A stretch of 64,000 nt of DNA from BQJD01 sp964350265 (lineage in GTDB: Bacteria; Pseudomonadota; Gammaproteobacteria; Arenicellales; CAJQKF01), in assembly GCA_964350265.1 (NCBI GenBank), contig CAYGJZ010000001.1, positions 1 to 64,000 of the forward strand, given 5' to 3'. Below the pieces are notes generated by a model. It had not been told where the DNA came from. It searched no databases and worked only from the letters and a program-made list of their open reading frames with translations. The translations under genes were made by a program, and so were the position numbers. Of this stretch, positions 34,573 through 42,441 are shown in pieces; position 1 is the stretch's first letter; each line of letters starts with the position of its first letter.

Positions 34573-35139
34573 TTGCGCAGGATGCTCGATTCGCAGTTGC
34601 TGGACACCATGGATGTACTGCCGGCGGCGACCTTCACCGGCAACGTCTGGCGGGTGACCTGGGCGACACGTGAGCCGCTGCTTGGCGGCATCGGTGGCGG
34701 CCGATGGTCGCCGGCGAACAGCTTCGAGACCCTCTACACCAGCGCGACACATGACGGTGCGATGGCGGAAGCCTACTACCACCTGTCCAGGGCGCCCGTC
34801 TTCTCGTCCTCGACGATGACGATACACACCCTGTCCCTGCAGCTGTCGAGAATGCTGACGCTGACAGGCGAGACGTTGCAACGACTGGGTATCGACGAGC
34901 CACTCGCCACCCGCGTGGACTATGACCTGACGCAGGCCATTGGCGATGCTGCCCACATGCTCGACTACGAGGGCATCTTCGTTCCGAGTGCACGGGCGGA
35001 TTGCGTGAACGCGGTGCTCTTCCTCGACGCGGTGGATGTCGATCGGCAGGTCACGCTGGTTTCGAGCGCGCCGGTGAACTGGCCTGCATGGCGGCAACGA
35101 CAGCAGGAAGGCCGGCTGCCTTCGCCCCTGCCACGTTAG
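34573..35139 (+). CDS. RES family toxin (NAD+ phosphorylase/ADP-ribosyltransferase-like)
   Basis: A 188-residue RES-domain toxin. Family members (MbcT, ParT, RES-Xre toxins) degrade NAD+ or ADP-ribosylate targets. Seen: VWRVTWAT with the conserved Arg, the GGIGGGRWSPANSFETLYTS motif with an Arg/Trp, and the Glu/Tyr of GAMAEAYYHL. The start is TTG at 34573 with GGAG six bases upstream; the ATG nine bases later has a poor spacing. The weak TTG start would keep toxin low relative to antitoxin. The last four bases overlap the convergent phnE. Confidence 0.88.
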   Translation: MRRMLDSQLLDTMDVLPAATFTGNVWRVTWATREPLLGGIGGGRWSPANSFETLYTSATHDGAMAEAYYHLSRAPVFSSSTMTIHTLSLQLSRMLTLTGETLQRLGIDEPLATRVDYDLTQAIGDAAHMLDYEGIFVPSARADCVNAVLFLDAVDVDRQVTLVSSAPVNWPAWRQRQQEGRLPSPLPR

Positions 35140-35960
35140 CGCATCTTCATCACCCGGTTGCGGGCGATGGCGGAGACGATCTCGGAGACGAAGACCAGCA
35201 CCACGATGGACAGCAGGATGGCGGCGACCCGCTCGGTCTCGATCTGCAGCACGTTGCGCTTCAGGTACCAGCCCATGCCGCCGGCGCCGAAGAAGCCGAC
35301 CACGGTGGCGGCGCGGAAGGCCACGTCCCAGGTATAGATGGCGATGCCGGTGAAGGCCACCCGCACCTGGGGAAAGACGCCGAACACGAACACCTGCAGC
35401 GGGTTGCCGCCGGTGGCGCGGATCGCCTCCACCGGTCCCATGTCGATGGCCTCCACCTCCTCGGCGAACAGCTTGCCGGCGAAGCCGGCGCAGAAGAAGG
35501 TCAGGGCGAGCACGCCGGGCAGCATGCCGAAGCCGAGGATGGAGACGAAGATGATCGCCCAGATCATCTCGTGCACCGCGCGAAAGCCCATCGTCACCAG
35601 CCGTGCCACGGGGTAGATGAAGCGCCGCGACGGGGTCACGTTGTAGGCCGCGAACCAGCCCAGCGGCAGGGTGATCAGCAGGCCGAACAGCGCGCCGAGG
35701 TAGGCCATCTGGATGGTCTCGACCACGTACTGGAAGTAGTCGGCGTTGAGGATGTAGGCGATGTCCGGCGGGTAGTAGCGGGTGGCCAGGGTGGTGCCCA
35801 TGCGGTCGAAGATGCCGAGCAGGCGGTGAAGCGGAATCTCGAGGTAGTCGATGGAATAGCCGAGGAAGAAGGCGGCGCCGAGCCAGGAGCCGAGGCGGAT
35901 CAACGAGTCGGGATAGCGGAAGCGCCGCCATTGCACCGGGTTGGCCGTTTGCGTGGTCAT
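35136..35960 (-). CDS. phnE: Phosphonate ABC transporter permease PhnE (second copy)
   Basis: A 274-residue inner-membrane permease with about six helices and the EAA-type coupling loop VEAIRATGGNPLQVFVFGVFPQ (in two pieces) facing the ATPase. It starts with a polar N-terminus (MTTQTANPVQWRRFRYPDS). It is last in the importer operon, 14 bases after the first phnE. Two paralogous permeases form a heterodimer in many phosphonate/phosphite importers. Substrate could be phosphonate, phosphite or a phosphate ester. Confidence 0.92.
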   Translation of the reverse strand: MTTQTANPVQWRRFRYPDSLIRLGSWLGAAFFLGYSIDYLEIPLHRLLGIFDRMGTTLATRYYPPDIAYILNADYFQYVVETIQMAYLGALFGLLITLPLGWFAAYNVTPSRRFIYPVARLVTMGFRAVHEMIWAIIFVSILGFGMLPGVLALTFFCAGFAGKLFAEEVEAIDMGPVEAIRATGGNPLQVFVFGVFPQVRVAFTGIAIYTWDVAFRAATVVGFFGAGGMGWYLKRNVLQIETERVAAILLSIVVLVFVSEIVSAIARNRVMKMR

Positions 35961-35974
35961 GCCTGTGTCCCCGT

Positions 35975-36790
35975 TCAGATGGTCGAGCGACGAACGCGGT
36001 GGGAAACGATCTCGCCGATCACGATGATGGCGAGAATGGCGAGAATCACCGAGGTCACCCCCGGGTAGTTGAAGGTGTTCATCTGTCGGAAGAAGACCAG
36101 CCCGAGGCCGCCGGCGCCGACCAGGCCGAGGATGGCCGAGCGGCGGATGTTGATCTCCCACTCGAAGATGATCACGCCGAGCACCTGCGGCATCACCTGC
36201 GGCAGGATGGCGTAGACCAGCACCTGCACCGGGTTGGCGCCGGTGGCGCGCATCGCCTCCACCGGGCCGGGATCGATGTCCTCGATCGCCTCGGCGGACA
36301 TCTTGGCAATGAAGCCCAGCGAGCGCACCGCGATGGCGAGTACCCCGGCCATGGCGCCGAGGCCGACGGCGGCAACGAAGAACAGCGCCCAGACGATTTC
36401 GTGGATGGAGCGGCTCAAGGTCATCAGGAAGCGCGCCAGCGGATAGGTGACCGGCTTGAACGGGGTGATGTTCAAGGCCCCGAACCAGGCCACCGGAATG
36501 CAAATGACGACGCCGACCAGGGTGCCGATGCAGGCGATCATGAAGGTCTCGATGGCCGGCTTGACCAGTTGCGGGAGCAGCGACAGGTCCACCGCGAAGA
36601 AGCGGCCGGCGGTCTGCAGCACCTCGCCCACCGAGCCCATGCGTTCCCAGTCGGTATCCTCGATGATGGTGACCTCCACGCTCCAGGCCACCAGCGCCAG
36701 CAGCACCAGGTAGAACACGCCGCGTCGGGTGCGTGCCCGGCGTCGATGGTCGACGATGCGCTCGGCGACGGCGGAGAGCGAAGCCGTCAT
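35975..36790 (-). CDS. phnE: Phosphonate ABC transporter permease PhnE (first copy)
   Basis: A 271-residue permease with roughly six transmembrane helices, RHHRRRART near the N-terminus replaced here by VDHRRRARTRRG, and a coupling loop DPGPVEAMRATGANPVQVLVY. It overlaps phnC by one base (TGATG), so it is translated by termination-reinitiation. It pairs with the other PhnE to form the channel of the importer. Confidence 0.92.
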   Translation of the reverse strand: MTASLSAVAERIVDHRRRARTRRGVFYLVLLALVAWSVEVTIIEDTDWERMGSVGEVLQTAGRFFAVDLSLLPQLVKPAIETFMIACIGTLVGVVICIPVAWFGALNITPFKPVTYPLARFLMTLSRSIHEIVWALFFVAAVGLGAMAGVLAIAVRSLGFIAKMSAEAIEDIDPGPVEAMRATGANPVQVLVYAILPQVMPQVLGVIIFEWEINIRRSAILGLVGAGGLGLVFFRQMNTFNYPGVTSVILAILAIIVIGEIVSHRVRRSTI

Positions 36791-37542
36791 CACAGCACCT
36801 CCATGGCATAGATCTCGGCCAGCTTGGCCTGGTCCATGTCGCTGGTGGGGCCGTTGAACATGACCACGCCGTCCTGCAGGCCGAGGATCTTGTTGCACGA
36901 CTCCATCGCCAGGTTGACGTCGTGGATGTTGCACAGGCAGGGCACGTTCAGTTCCCGCGCCATGTTCTTCACCAGTCCCATGATCTCGCGGGAGATCTTC
37001 GGGTCCAGCGCCGAGGTGGGTTCGTCGAGCAGCAGCAGCTTCGGCTCCTGCATCAGGGCGCGGGCAATGCCGACCCGCTGGCGCTGGCCACCGGACAGCT
37101 CGTCGGCACGCTTGTCGACGTGGTCGATCAGGCCGACCCGTGCAAGCAGCGCCAGCGCGCGGTCGATGTCCTCGCGGGGGAAGGCGCGCACGATGCTGCG
37201 CAGCGTCCCGGTATAGCCCAGTCGGCCGGAGAGCACGTTGTCCATCACGCTCATGCGGTCGATCAGGTTGAACTCCTGGAAGATCATGCCGATGTCGCGC
37301 CGCAGCGCACGTAGCTGCCGGCCGTTCAGCTCGGTCACGTTGCGCGCATCGAAGCGGATGCTGCCGCTGGTCGGCTGCACCAGGTGGTTGATGCAGCGGA
37401 TCAGGGTCGACTTGCCGGCCCCGCTCGGGCCGATGATGGCGAAGAAGTCGTCGTCCTCGACATCGAAGCTGATTCCCTTGAGGATCTCCGGGCCACCGCT
37501 GGCATAGCGAACCTTGAGATCACGGACTTCCAGTATGGCCAC
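36790..37542 (-). CDS. phnC: Phosphonate ABC transporter ATP-binding protein PhnC
   Basis: A 250-residue ABC ATPase with Walker A GPSGAGKST (38-46), the Q-loop, signature DELSGGQRQRVGIARAL and Walker B LLLLDEPTSALDP. The family assignment comes from the MSVMDNVLSGRLGYTGTL segment and the gene order. It starts at a GTG with AGGAG six bases upstream. It is separated from phnD by 105 bases that hold two hairpins, which probably give PhnD more expression than the rest. Confidence 0.93.
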   Translation of the reverse strand: MAILEVRDLKVRYASGGPEILKGISFDVEDDDFFAIIGPSGAGKSTLIRCINHLVQPTSGSIRFDARNVTELNGRQLRALRRDIGMIFQEFNLIDRMSVMDNVLSGRLGYTGTLRSIVRAFPREDIDRALALLARVGLIDHVDKRADELSGGQRQRVGIARALMQEPKLLLLDEPTSALDPKISREIMGLVKNMARELNVPCLCNIHDVNLAMESCNKILGLQDGVVMFNGPTSDMDQAKLAEIYAMEVL

Positions 37543-37557
37543 GGCTTGCTCCTCGCT

Positions 37558-37623
37558 CCGGCACCGGGTGCCGGTCTGTATTCATCAGGTGGCCGCCCGC
37601 GACGGAACCGGGTCCCGTCGCGG
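37558..37623 (-). repeat. Two hairpins in the phnD-phnC gap
   Basis: Between the phnD stop and phnC lie CCGGCACC/GGTGCCGG (37558-37574, one base at the centre) and CCGCGACGG/CCGTCGCGG (37597-37605 and 37615-37623, nine-base loop). On the minus strand there is no T run after either stem. Structured gaps after the binding-protein gene are common in ABC importers, where they stabilise the upstream mRNA and raise the amount of binding protein. Confidence 0.6.
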
Positions 37624-37647
37624 ACGGCGTTGCTGGCTCTGCGCGGA

Positions 37648-38562
37648 TCAGTTCTGCGCGTCCTTGGCCTTTTTCAGGTCGCGGATGATGTCGTAGTCCG
37701 CCGAGGTCATGGCGACGAAGGTGTTGGACTTGACGTTGTCGAGGAATTTCTTCGCCGCCGGCTGGTCCTTCAGACCGAGGAACGTCTCGCGGATGTTGGC
37801 CTTCAGCTCCTCGCACAGGTTGTCCAGGTAGACGAAGGGATCCTGCGGAATGGGGTTCGACTGCCACAGGATGTTGACGTCGTCGAGCGAGGCCTCGCCC
37901 TTGTTGACGACGTTGTCGAAGCGGTGCGAGGCGACGAAGGCGGCGTCCACGCGGCCTTCCACCACCGCCACCGTGGACAGCTCGTGGCTGCCGGTGTAGA
38001 CCACCTTGCTGAAGTAGCTGTCGAGATCCTCGCCGCCGATCTCCCTGGCGAAGGATACCCGCGGCAGCAGGTTGCCGGAGGTGCTGCCCGGATCGGTGAG
38101 GCCCAGCGTGGAGCCCTTCAGCGAGGCGATGTCGGTGAACTTCGAACCCTTCTTGCTGATCAGCACGCCACGGTAGCCCGGACCCTCTTCCTGCATGTGC
38201 CCGGCCTTCTTCGCATAGGTGGCGAAGACCTCGATGTTCGGGTCCTTCTCGTTGGCGATGACGTAGCTGTAGGGGCCGAGCACGCCGACGTGGACGAAGC
38301 CGCCGAGCATGCCCTCCACCACCGAGGCATAGGAAGTCGGCATGAAGAAGGAAACCTTCTTGCCGGTCATCTCCGCCAGCCGGTTGGTGACCGGCGCATA
38401 CAGTTCCAGTTCCGCCACCGTCTCCTCGGTGGGGATGATGGCGAAGGTCAGCGACTCGGGGTCCTGGCACTCCGCGGCGAAGGCATGGGTGGTGGTCAGG
38501 CCGATGGCCAGCGCGCCGCTGGCGAGCAGGCGGGTGGCGTTGCGCAGCATGGTGTGTCTCAT
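37648..38562 (-). CDS. phnD: Phosphonate ABC transporter substrate-binding protein PhnD
   Basis: A 304-residue periplasmic binding protein with an export signal (about residues 1-28, ending AFAAEC) and the type-2 PBP fold. Motifs include FAIIPTEETVAELELYAP, FVHVGVLGPYSYVIA, LTDPGSTSGNLLP and VAVVEGRVDAAFVASHRFD, characteristic of PhnD/PtxB proteins that bind phosphonates or phosphite. SD AGGAG seven bases before the ATG. It follows the alcohol dehydrogenase gene and precedes phnC. Confidence 0.93.
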   Translation of the reverse strand: MRHTMLRNATRLLASGALAIGLTTTHAFAAECQDPESLTFAIIPTEETVAELELYAPVTNRLAEMTGKKVSFFMPTSYASVVEGMLGGFVHVGVLGPYSYVIANEKDPNIEVFATYAKKAGHMQEEGPGYRGVLISKKGSKFTDIASLKGSTLGLTDPGSTSGNLLPRVSFAREIGGEDLDSYFSKVVYTGSHELSTVAVVEGRVDAAFVASHRFDNVVNKGEASLDDVNILWQSNPIPQDPFVYLDNLCEELKANIRETFLGLKDQPAAKKFLDNVKSNTFVAMTSADYDIIRDLKKAKDAQN

Positions 38563-38638
38563 GGCTTTCTCCTCGTGGATGGTGCCCGTGTGCGGGCTGT
38601 CGTGACTCGAGTACGCGCGGCCAGCGGCCGCGTGCGTC

Positions 38639-39742
38639 TCAAGCTTGTAGAAATTCTTGCTCGACGCGCTCGCGCGCACCGATGAAGTTGCGACCGCGCT
38701 CGCCGCCGATGGCGTCGACCACCCAGCGCTGCCACTGCTCCTCGCTGACACCGTAGTCGGCGAAGCGGGTGGAGACACCCAGGGTCTCCAGCAGCGCCTC
38801 GAGGCGCGCCGGCGCCGCGGCGAGGTCGTCGCCGAAGATCTCGCGCAGGGCGTTGTCGCAGTCGCGGTGAGTGCCGATCACGCTGCGCATCACCGCCGGC
38901 AGGGTAAAGGAGCAGGCCAGGCCATGGGCGATGCCGTGGTGGAGCGTCACCGGGTAGGACAGCGAGTGGGCCAGCGCGGTGCGGGTATTGGAGAAGGCCA
39001 GTCCCGCCATCATCGCGGCGCGGGCAAGATGCGCGCGCCGTGGCAGGTCGTCGAGGTTCTCGGCCAGGGGGCCGAGGTGGGCCAGGATGTCCCGCGAGGC
39101 GGTGATGGCGAAGCGGGTCGACACCGGGTTGGCGTTCACGTTCCAGATGCTTTCCAGCGAATGCGACAGGGCGTCGAGACCGGTGCCGATGGTCAGGCCG
39201 CGGGGCATGCCGGCCATCAGGGCCGGGTCGATGAAGGCATGGGTCGGGTAGAGGTCGTCGCGGGCCAGCGAGTACTTCTTCGAAGCCTCGGTGTCCCACA
39301 CCGTGGCCCAGCTGGTGACCTCGCTGCCGGTGCCGGCGGTGGTCGGCACCGCGATCAGCGGCAGCGCCGGGGCGATCTCGCCTGCGCCCGGCTGCTCGAG
39401 GTGGCGCTGCACCGGCTCGAAGCCGGTGGGGCCGAAGGCCAGCACCTTGGCGGCGTCGATCACCGAGCCGCCGCCCACCGCCACCACCAGCTCCACCCGC
39501 TCGGCGGCCTCGGCCAGCCGCCGACCCGATGCACGCAGGTGGATGAAGTCCGGGTTCGGCTGGATGTTGTCGATGATGATGACCGGCTCGTGGGCGACCT
39601 CGGCGAGACGCCGTCCGAGGTCGGCGAACAACGGTTCGTCGTAGGTCACCAGGGCGTAGGCGCGCTCGCCGATCGCCTCGCCGAGCTGGTCGAAGCAGTC
39701 GACGCCGAATCGAATCGCCACGGGGTTGCGGTAATGCCACAT
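38639..39742 (-). CDS. Iron-type alcohol dehydrogenase, phosphonate-linked
   Basis: A 367-residue group III alcohol dehydrogenase (MWHYRNPVAIRFG at the start; nucleotide loop VAVGGGSVIDAAKVLA; metal His/Asp in LDALSHSLES and SYPVTLHHGIAHGLACS). Relatives reduce phosphonoacetaldehyde to 2-hydroxyethylphosphonate or oxidise related alcohols. Being first in the operon with PhnD-C-E-E, it likely acts on the imported phosphonate. No C-P lyase, phnX or phnYZ genes are in the window. Start ATG 39742; the upstream frame is an extension. Confidence 0.85.
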   Translation of the reverse strand: MWHYRNPVAIRFGVDCFDQLGEAIGERAYALVTYDEPLFADLGRRLAEVAHEPVIIIDNIQPNPDFIHLRASGRRLAEAAERVELVVAVGGGSVIDAAKVLAFGPTGFEPVQRHLEQPGAGEIAPALPLIAVPTTAGTGSEVTSWATVWDTEASKKYSLARDDLYPTHAFIDPALMAGMPRGLTIGTGLDALSHSLESIWNVNANPVSTRFAITASRDILAHLGPLAENLDDLPRRAHLARAAMMAGLAFSNTRTALAHSLSYPVTLHHGIAHGLACSFTLPAVMRSVIGTHRDCDNALREIFGDDLAAAPARLEALLETLGVSTRFADYGVSEEQWQRWVVDAIGGERGRNFIGARERVEQEFLQA

Positions 39743-39840
39743 CCGGGAAGTTCCTCCTCTCGCCCTGTCCCTGTTCGGGCCTTGAATGCTGTCCTTGACA
39801 ACAGGGTCGCACCGTGAATAACTATTTGTCCAATGCAAAA

Positions 39841-39869
39841 AATAGATTCGATCTATTGCTTTAAGCAAT
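39841..39869. promoter_or_regulatory. Overlapping palindromes at the LysR start, likely LysR box
   Basis: AATAGAT-TCG-ATCTATT (39841-39857) and ATTGCTT-T-AAGCAAT (39855-39869) are perfect inverted repeats that overlap by three bases. They lie in the 125-base gap between the divergent dehydrogenase and LysR genes and reach into the LysR start codon (39868). Binding there would repress the regulator and place it to activate the leftward phosphonate operon. The segment is unusually AT-rich. Confidence 0.6.
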
Positions 39870-40779
39870 GAGTTACACCCACCTGCGCTCCTTCGACGCG
39901 GTCGCCACCGAGGGTGGCTTCACCGCCGCCGCCCGTGTCCTGAACATCGGCCAGCCCACCGTCACCAGCCAGGTGCGGGCGCTGGAGGACCGCTTCGGCG
40001 TGGAGCTGTTCCAGCGTCGTGGCCGCCAGGTCGCGCTCACCGAGGCCGGTCGCGCCCTGCATGCCATCACCCGGCGGATGATGCGCCTGGAAGAGGATGC
40101 CCGCGACCTGCTCAATGCCTACGGCGGCTTCCACGTCGGCACGCTGAAGGTGGGCGCGGTGGGTCCCTACCACGCCACCGAGATGCTCAGCGCCTTCAAC
40201 GACCGCTACCCGGACATTCGCATCGCGGTGACGGTGGGCAACTCCAAGGAGATGGTGCAGCGCCTGCTGGACTACAGCGTGGATGTGGCCGTGCTGGCCC
40301 ATGTCGAGGACGATCCGCGCATCTTCGCCATGCCCTACAGCTCGCACCCGGTGGTGGTGATCATCAACAATGCCCACCCGCTGGCCGACCGGCCCAGCCT
40401 CACCCTGGGCGAGCTGGCCGGCGAGCGCATGGTGTTCCGCGAAGAAGGGTCCACCACCCGCCGCGCCTTCGAGACGGCGCTGGCCGGGCAGGGCCTGTTC
40501 ATCGATCCGGTGATGGAGTTCGGCAGCCGCGAGGCGGTCTGGCTGGCGGTGGTGCGCGGGGTGGGCATCGGCGTGGTGTCGGCCTTCGAGTACATCCCGC
40601 ACCCGGACATTCGCGCCATTCCCATTGCCGATGTCGACGTGCGCACCACCGCCCATGTCAACTGCCTGGTGGAGCGGCGCGAGTCGCGCCTGGTGCAGGC
40701 CTACTTCCAGGTGGCCAGGGAACTGCTCGACAGCGGCCGCTTCGCCGCCCATGCCGGCGACAAGGGCGGCCCGGGCTGA
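39868..40779 (+). CDS. LysR-family regulator of the phosphonate importer
   Basis: A 303-residue LysR-type regulator: winged helix-turn-helix in the first 60 residues (HLRSFDAVATEGGFTAAARVL, VTSQVRALEDRFGVELFQRR) and a two-lobed effector domain from about 90. It is divergent from the alcohol dehydrogenase-phnDCEE operon and so very probably controls it in response to the phosphonate or a catabolite. LysR regulators of this placement are known for aminoethylphosphonate catabolism. Confidence 0.92.
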   Translation: MSYTHLRSFDAVATEGGFTAAARVLNIGQPTVTSQVRALEDRFGVELFQRRGRQVALTEAGRALHAITRRMMRLEEDARDLLNAYGGFHVGTLKVGAVGPYHATEMLSAFNDRYPDIRIAVTVGNSKEMVQRLLDYSVDVAVLAHVEDDPRIFAMPYSSHPVVVIINNAHPLADRPSLTLGELAGERMVFREEGSTTRRAFETALAGQGLFIDPVMEFGSREAVWLAVVRGVGIGVVSAFEYIPHPDIRAIPIADVDVRTTAHVNCLVERRESRLVQAYFQVARELLDSGRFAAHAGDKGGPG

Positions 40780-40807
40780 TCGCCGGCCCGGGCCGCGCTG
40801 TCGGCGG

Positions 40808-41236
40808 TCAGCCGCCCGGGGCGGTCTTCGTCTCGGTGACGGCGAGTCCCTCGATGCCGGCGTAGAAGACGATGATGGTGGCCGGCACGTCGCCGTCGTT
40901 GCGACCGCTGTGCCAGGTGTCCACCACTTCGACGATGGCCTCGCCGGCGCTGAGGTGGAGGCTCGTGCCATCCTCGGTGGTCACCGTCAGCTCGCCGGCC
41001 AGCAGCACCCCGGCGTTGATCACCGGGTGACGATGCAGGGGCAGCGTGAAGCCGGGCGGAATCTCGATCTTCAGGACCAGCACCTCCGGACTGCCCTGGG
41101 CATAGGCGGGCAGGCTGCCGCCGTCCCAGCTGGTGGTGCTCTTCGCGAGCACCTCCACGGTGGGCGTGGCGACGGCCGCGTCGGCAAAGGCCTGGGGCGT
41201 GGCGAGGAGGGCGGTGCAAAGGATCCAGGGTTTCAT
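40808..41236 (-). CDS. Secreted cupin protein
   Basis: A 142-residue protein with a signal peptide (residues 1-19, ATPQAFA/DA) and one cupin domain: LKIEIPPGFTLPLHRHPVINAGV with a metal-binding His pair, and VVDTWHSGRNDG with the third His. Periplasmic single cupins of this type are mostly uncharacterised. It sits convergent with the LysR gene. Divergent from nothing obvious; a 134-base gap without a clear motif lies before the end of cmoB. Confidence 0.8.
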   Translation of the reverse strand: MKPWILCTALLATPQAFADAAVATPTVEVLAKSTTSWDGGSLPAYAQGSPEVLVLKIEIPPGFTLPLHRHPVINAGVLLAGELTVTTEDGTSLHLSAGEAIVEVVDTWHSGRNDGDVPATIIVFYAGIEGLAVTETKTAPGG

Positions 41237-41370
41237 GTTGCAATTTCCTTGTTGTTCGTTTCGGGTGGATGAATCCCGTCACCCGTGTCCGCGCCACGCA
41301 CGACGCGTACATGGCGTCGCCGGTCCGCGGCAGTGCCAAGCATAGCGCAGGTTGGCCGCCCGCGTGGCGA

Positions 41371-42351
41371 TCAGGCGGTGGCGATGACGATGGCCCGCCG
41401 CGGCGCCGGGTAGCCTTCCACGGTGCGCGACGGGTCGTGCAGGTCGAGGGCATCGGCCAGCGACTCGAAGGGCATCCAGTCGGTGGCGCGCTGCTCGGCC
41501 TGCGTGGTGACACTGACATCCACCACCTCGATGGCCGAGAACTTCATCCTCGCCAGCCAGCGGACGAGGGCCGCGGTGGAGGGCAGGAACCAGGTGTTGC
41601 CCATGCGTGCATAGCGCCCGGCCGGCACCAGCACGGTGTCGTCGCCGCCCTCCACCACCAGGGTCTCCAGCACCAGCTGGCCGCCCGCCCGGAGCGCGCC
41701 GCGCAGCTGGCGCAGGTGATCGAAGGGCGAGCGCTGGTGGTAGAGCACGCCCATGGAGAACACCGTGTCGAAGGCATGGCGGTCGGCAGGAAGCTGTTCC
41801 AGCCGCGCCGGCAGCACCCAGGCGCGGTGGTCACCGAGGTAGCGGCGCAGGGCCAGGAACTGCACCACGTAGAGCAGCATCGGCTCCAGGCCCAGCACCG
41901 TGGCGGCGCCGGCGCCGGCCATGCGCCAGGCGTGGTAGCCGCTGCCGCAGCCGACATCGAGCACCGCGCGGCCGGCCAGCGGGGCGATGGCGTCGGCCAG
42001 CCGCGCCCACTTCAGGTCGCTGCGCCACTCGGTGTCGATGTCGACGCCGAACAGCGAGAACGGTCCCTTGCGCCAGGGCATCAGCGAACGCAGCGCTCCG
42101 ACCAGCTGCGCGCGAAGGTCGTCGTCGAGGGGTTGCCCGCGATCGGCGCCGACCACCGCGGCGTCGAGGGTCACCGTGTCGGCGGACAGCGCGGGCAGGG
42201 TGTCGAGGGCGTCCAGCCAGCGCTGCCGCTCACCGTGGGGATGCTCGGCGAGGCTGCCCTGGGCGGTGATCCAAGGCGCCAGTGCCGGCAGGCGCACGGC
42301 GAGGGCGACGGTGTCGAGGTCCGCCGGCGCAGGACGATGGGATTCAGGCAT
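41371..42351 (-). CDS. cmoB: tRNA U34 carboxymethyltransferase CmoB
   Basis: Uses carboxy-S-adenosylmethionine, made by CmoA, to carboxymethylate 5-hydroxyuridine at position 34 of tRNA, giving uridine-5-oxyacetic acid. The 326 residues match E. coli CmoB (323). Seen: the SAM-fold motif VLDVGCGSGYHAWRM, the CmoB-specific KGPFSLFGVDIDTEWRSDLKW, GLEPMLLYVVQFLA and MGVLYHQRSP. cmoA is not in the window, which is unusual because the two are often adjacent. Confidence 0.94.
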   Translation of the reverse strand: MPESHRPAPADLDTVALAVRLPALAPWITAQGSLAEHPHGERQRWLDALDTLPALSADTVTLDAAVVGADRGQPLDDDLRAQLVGALRSLMPWRKGPFSLFGVDIDTEWRSDLKWARLADAIAPLAGRAVLDVGCGSGYHAWRMAGAGAATVLGLEPMLLYVVQFLALRRYLGDHRAWVLPARLEQLPADRHAFDTVFSMGVLYHQRSPFDHLRQLRGALRAGGQLVLETLVVEGGDDTVLVPAGRYARMGNTWFLPSTAALVRWLARMKFSAIEVVDVSVTTQAEQRATDWMPFESLADALDLHDPSRTVEGYPAPRRAIVIATA

Positions 42352-42441
42352 GCTGTCGATGGTTTACCATTGCCGGGGCCATTGTATCGGCCAACCGGCG
42401 ACAACGCGTACCTGCGCGACCAACCAACGGGTGTTGCGACC

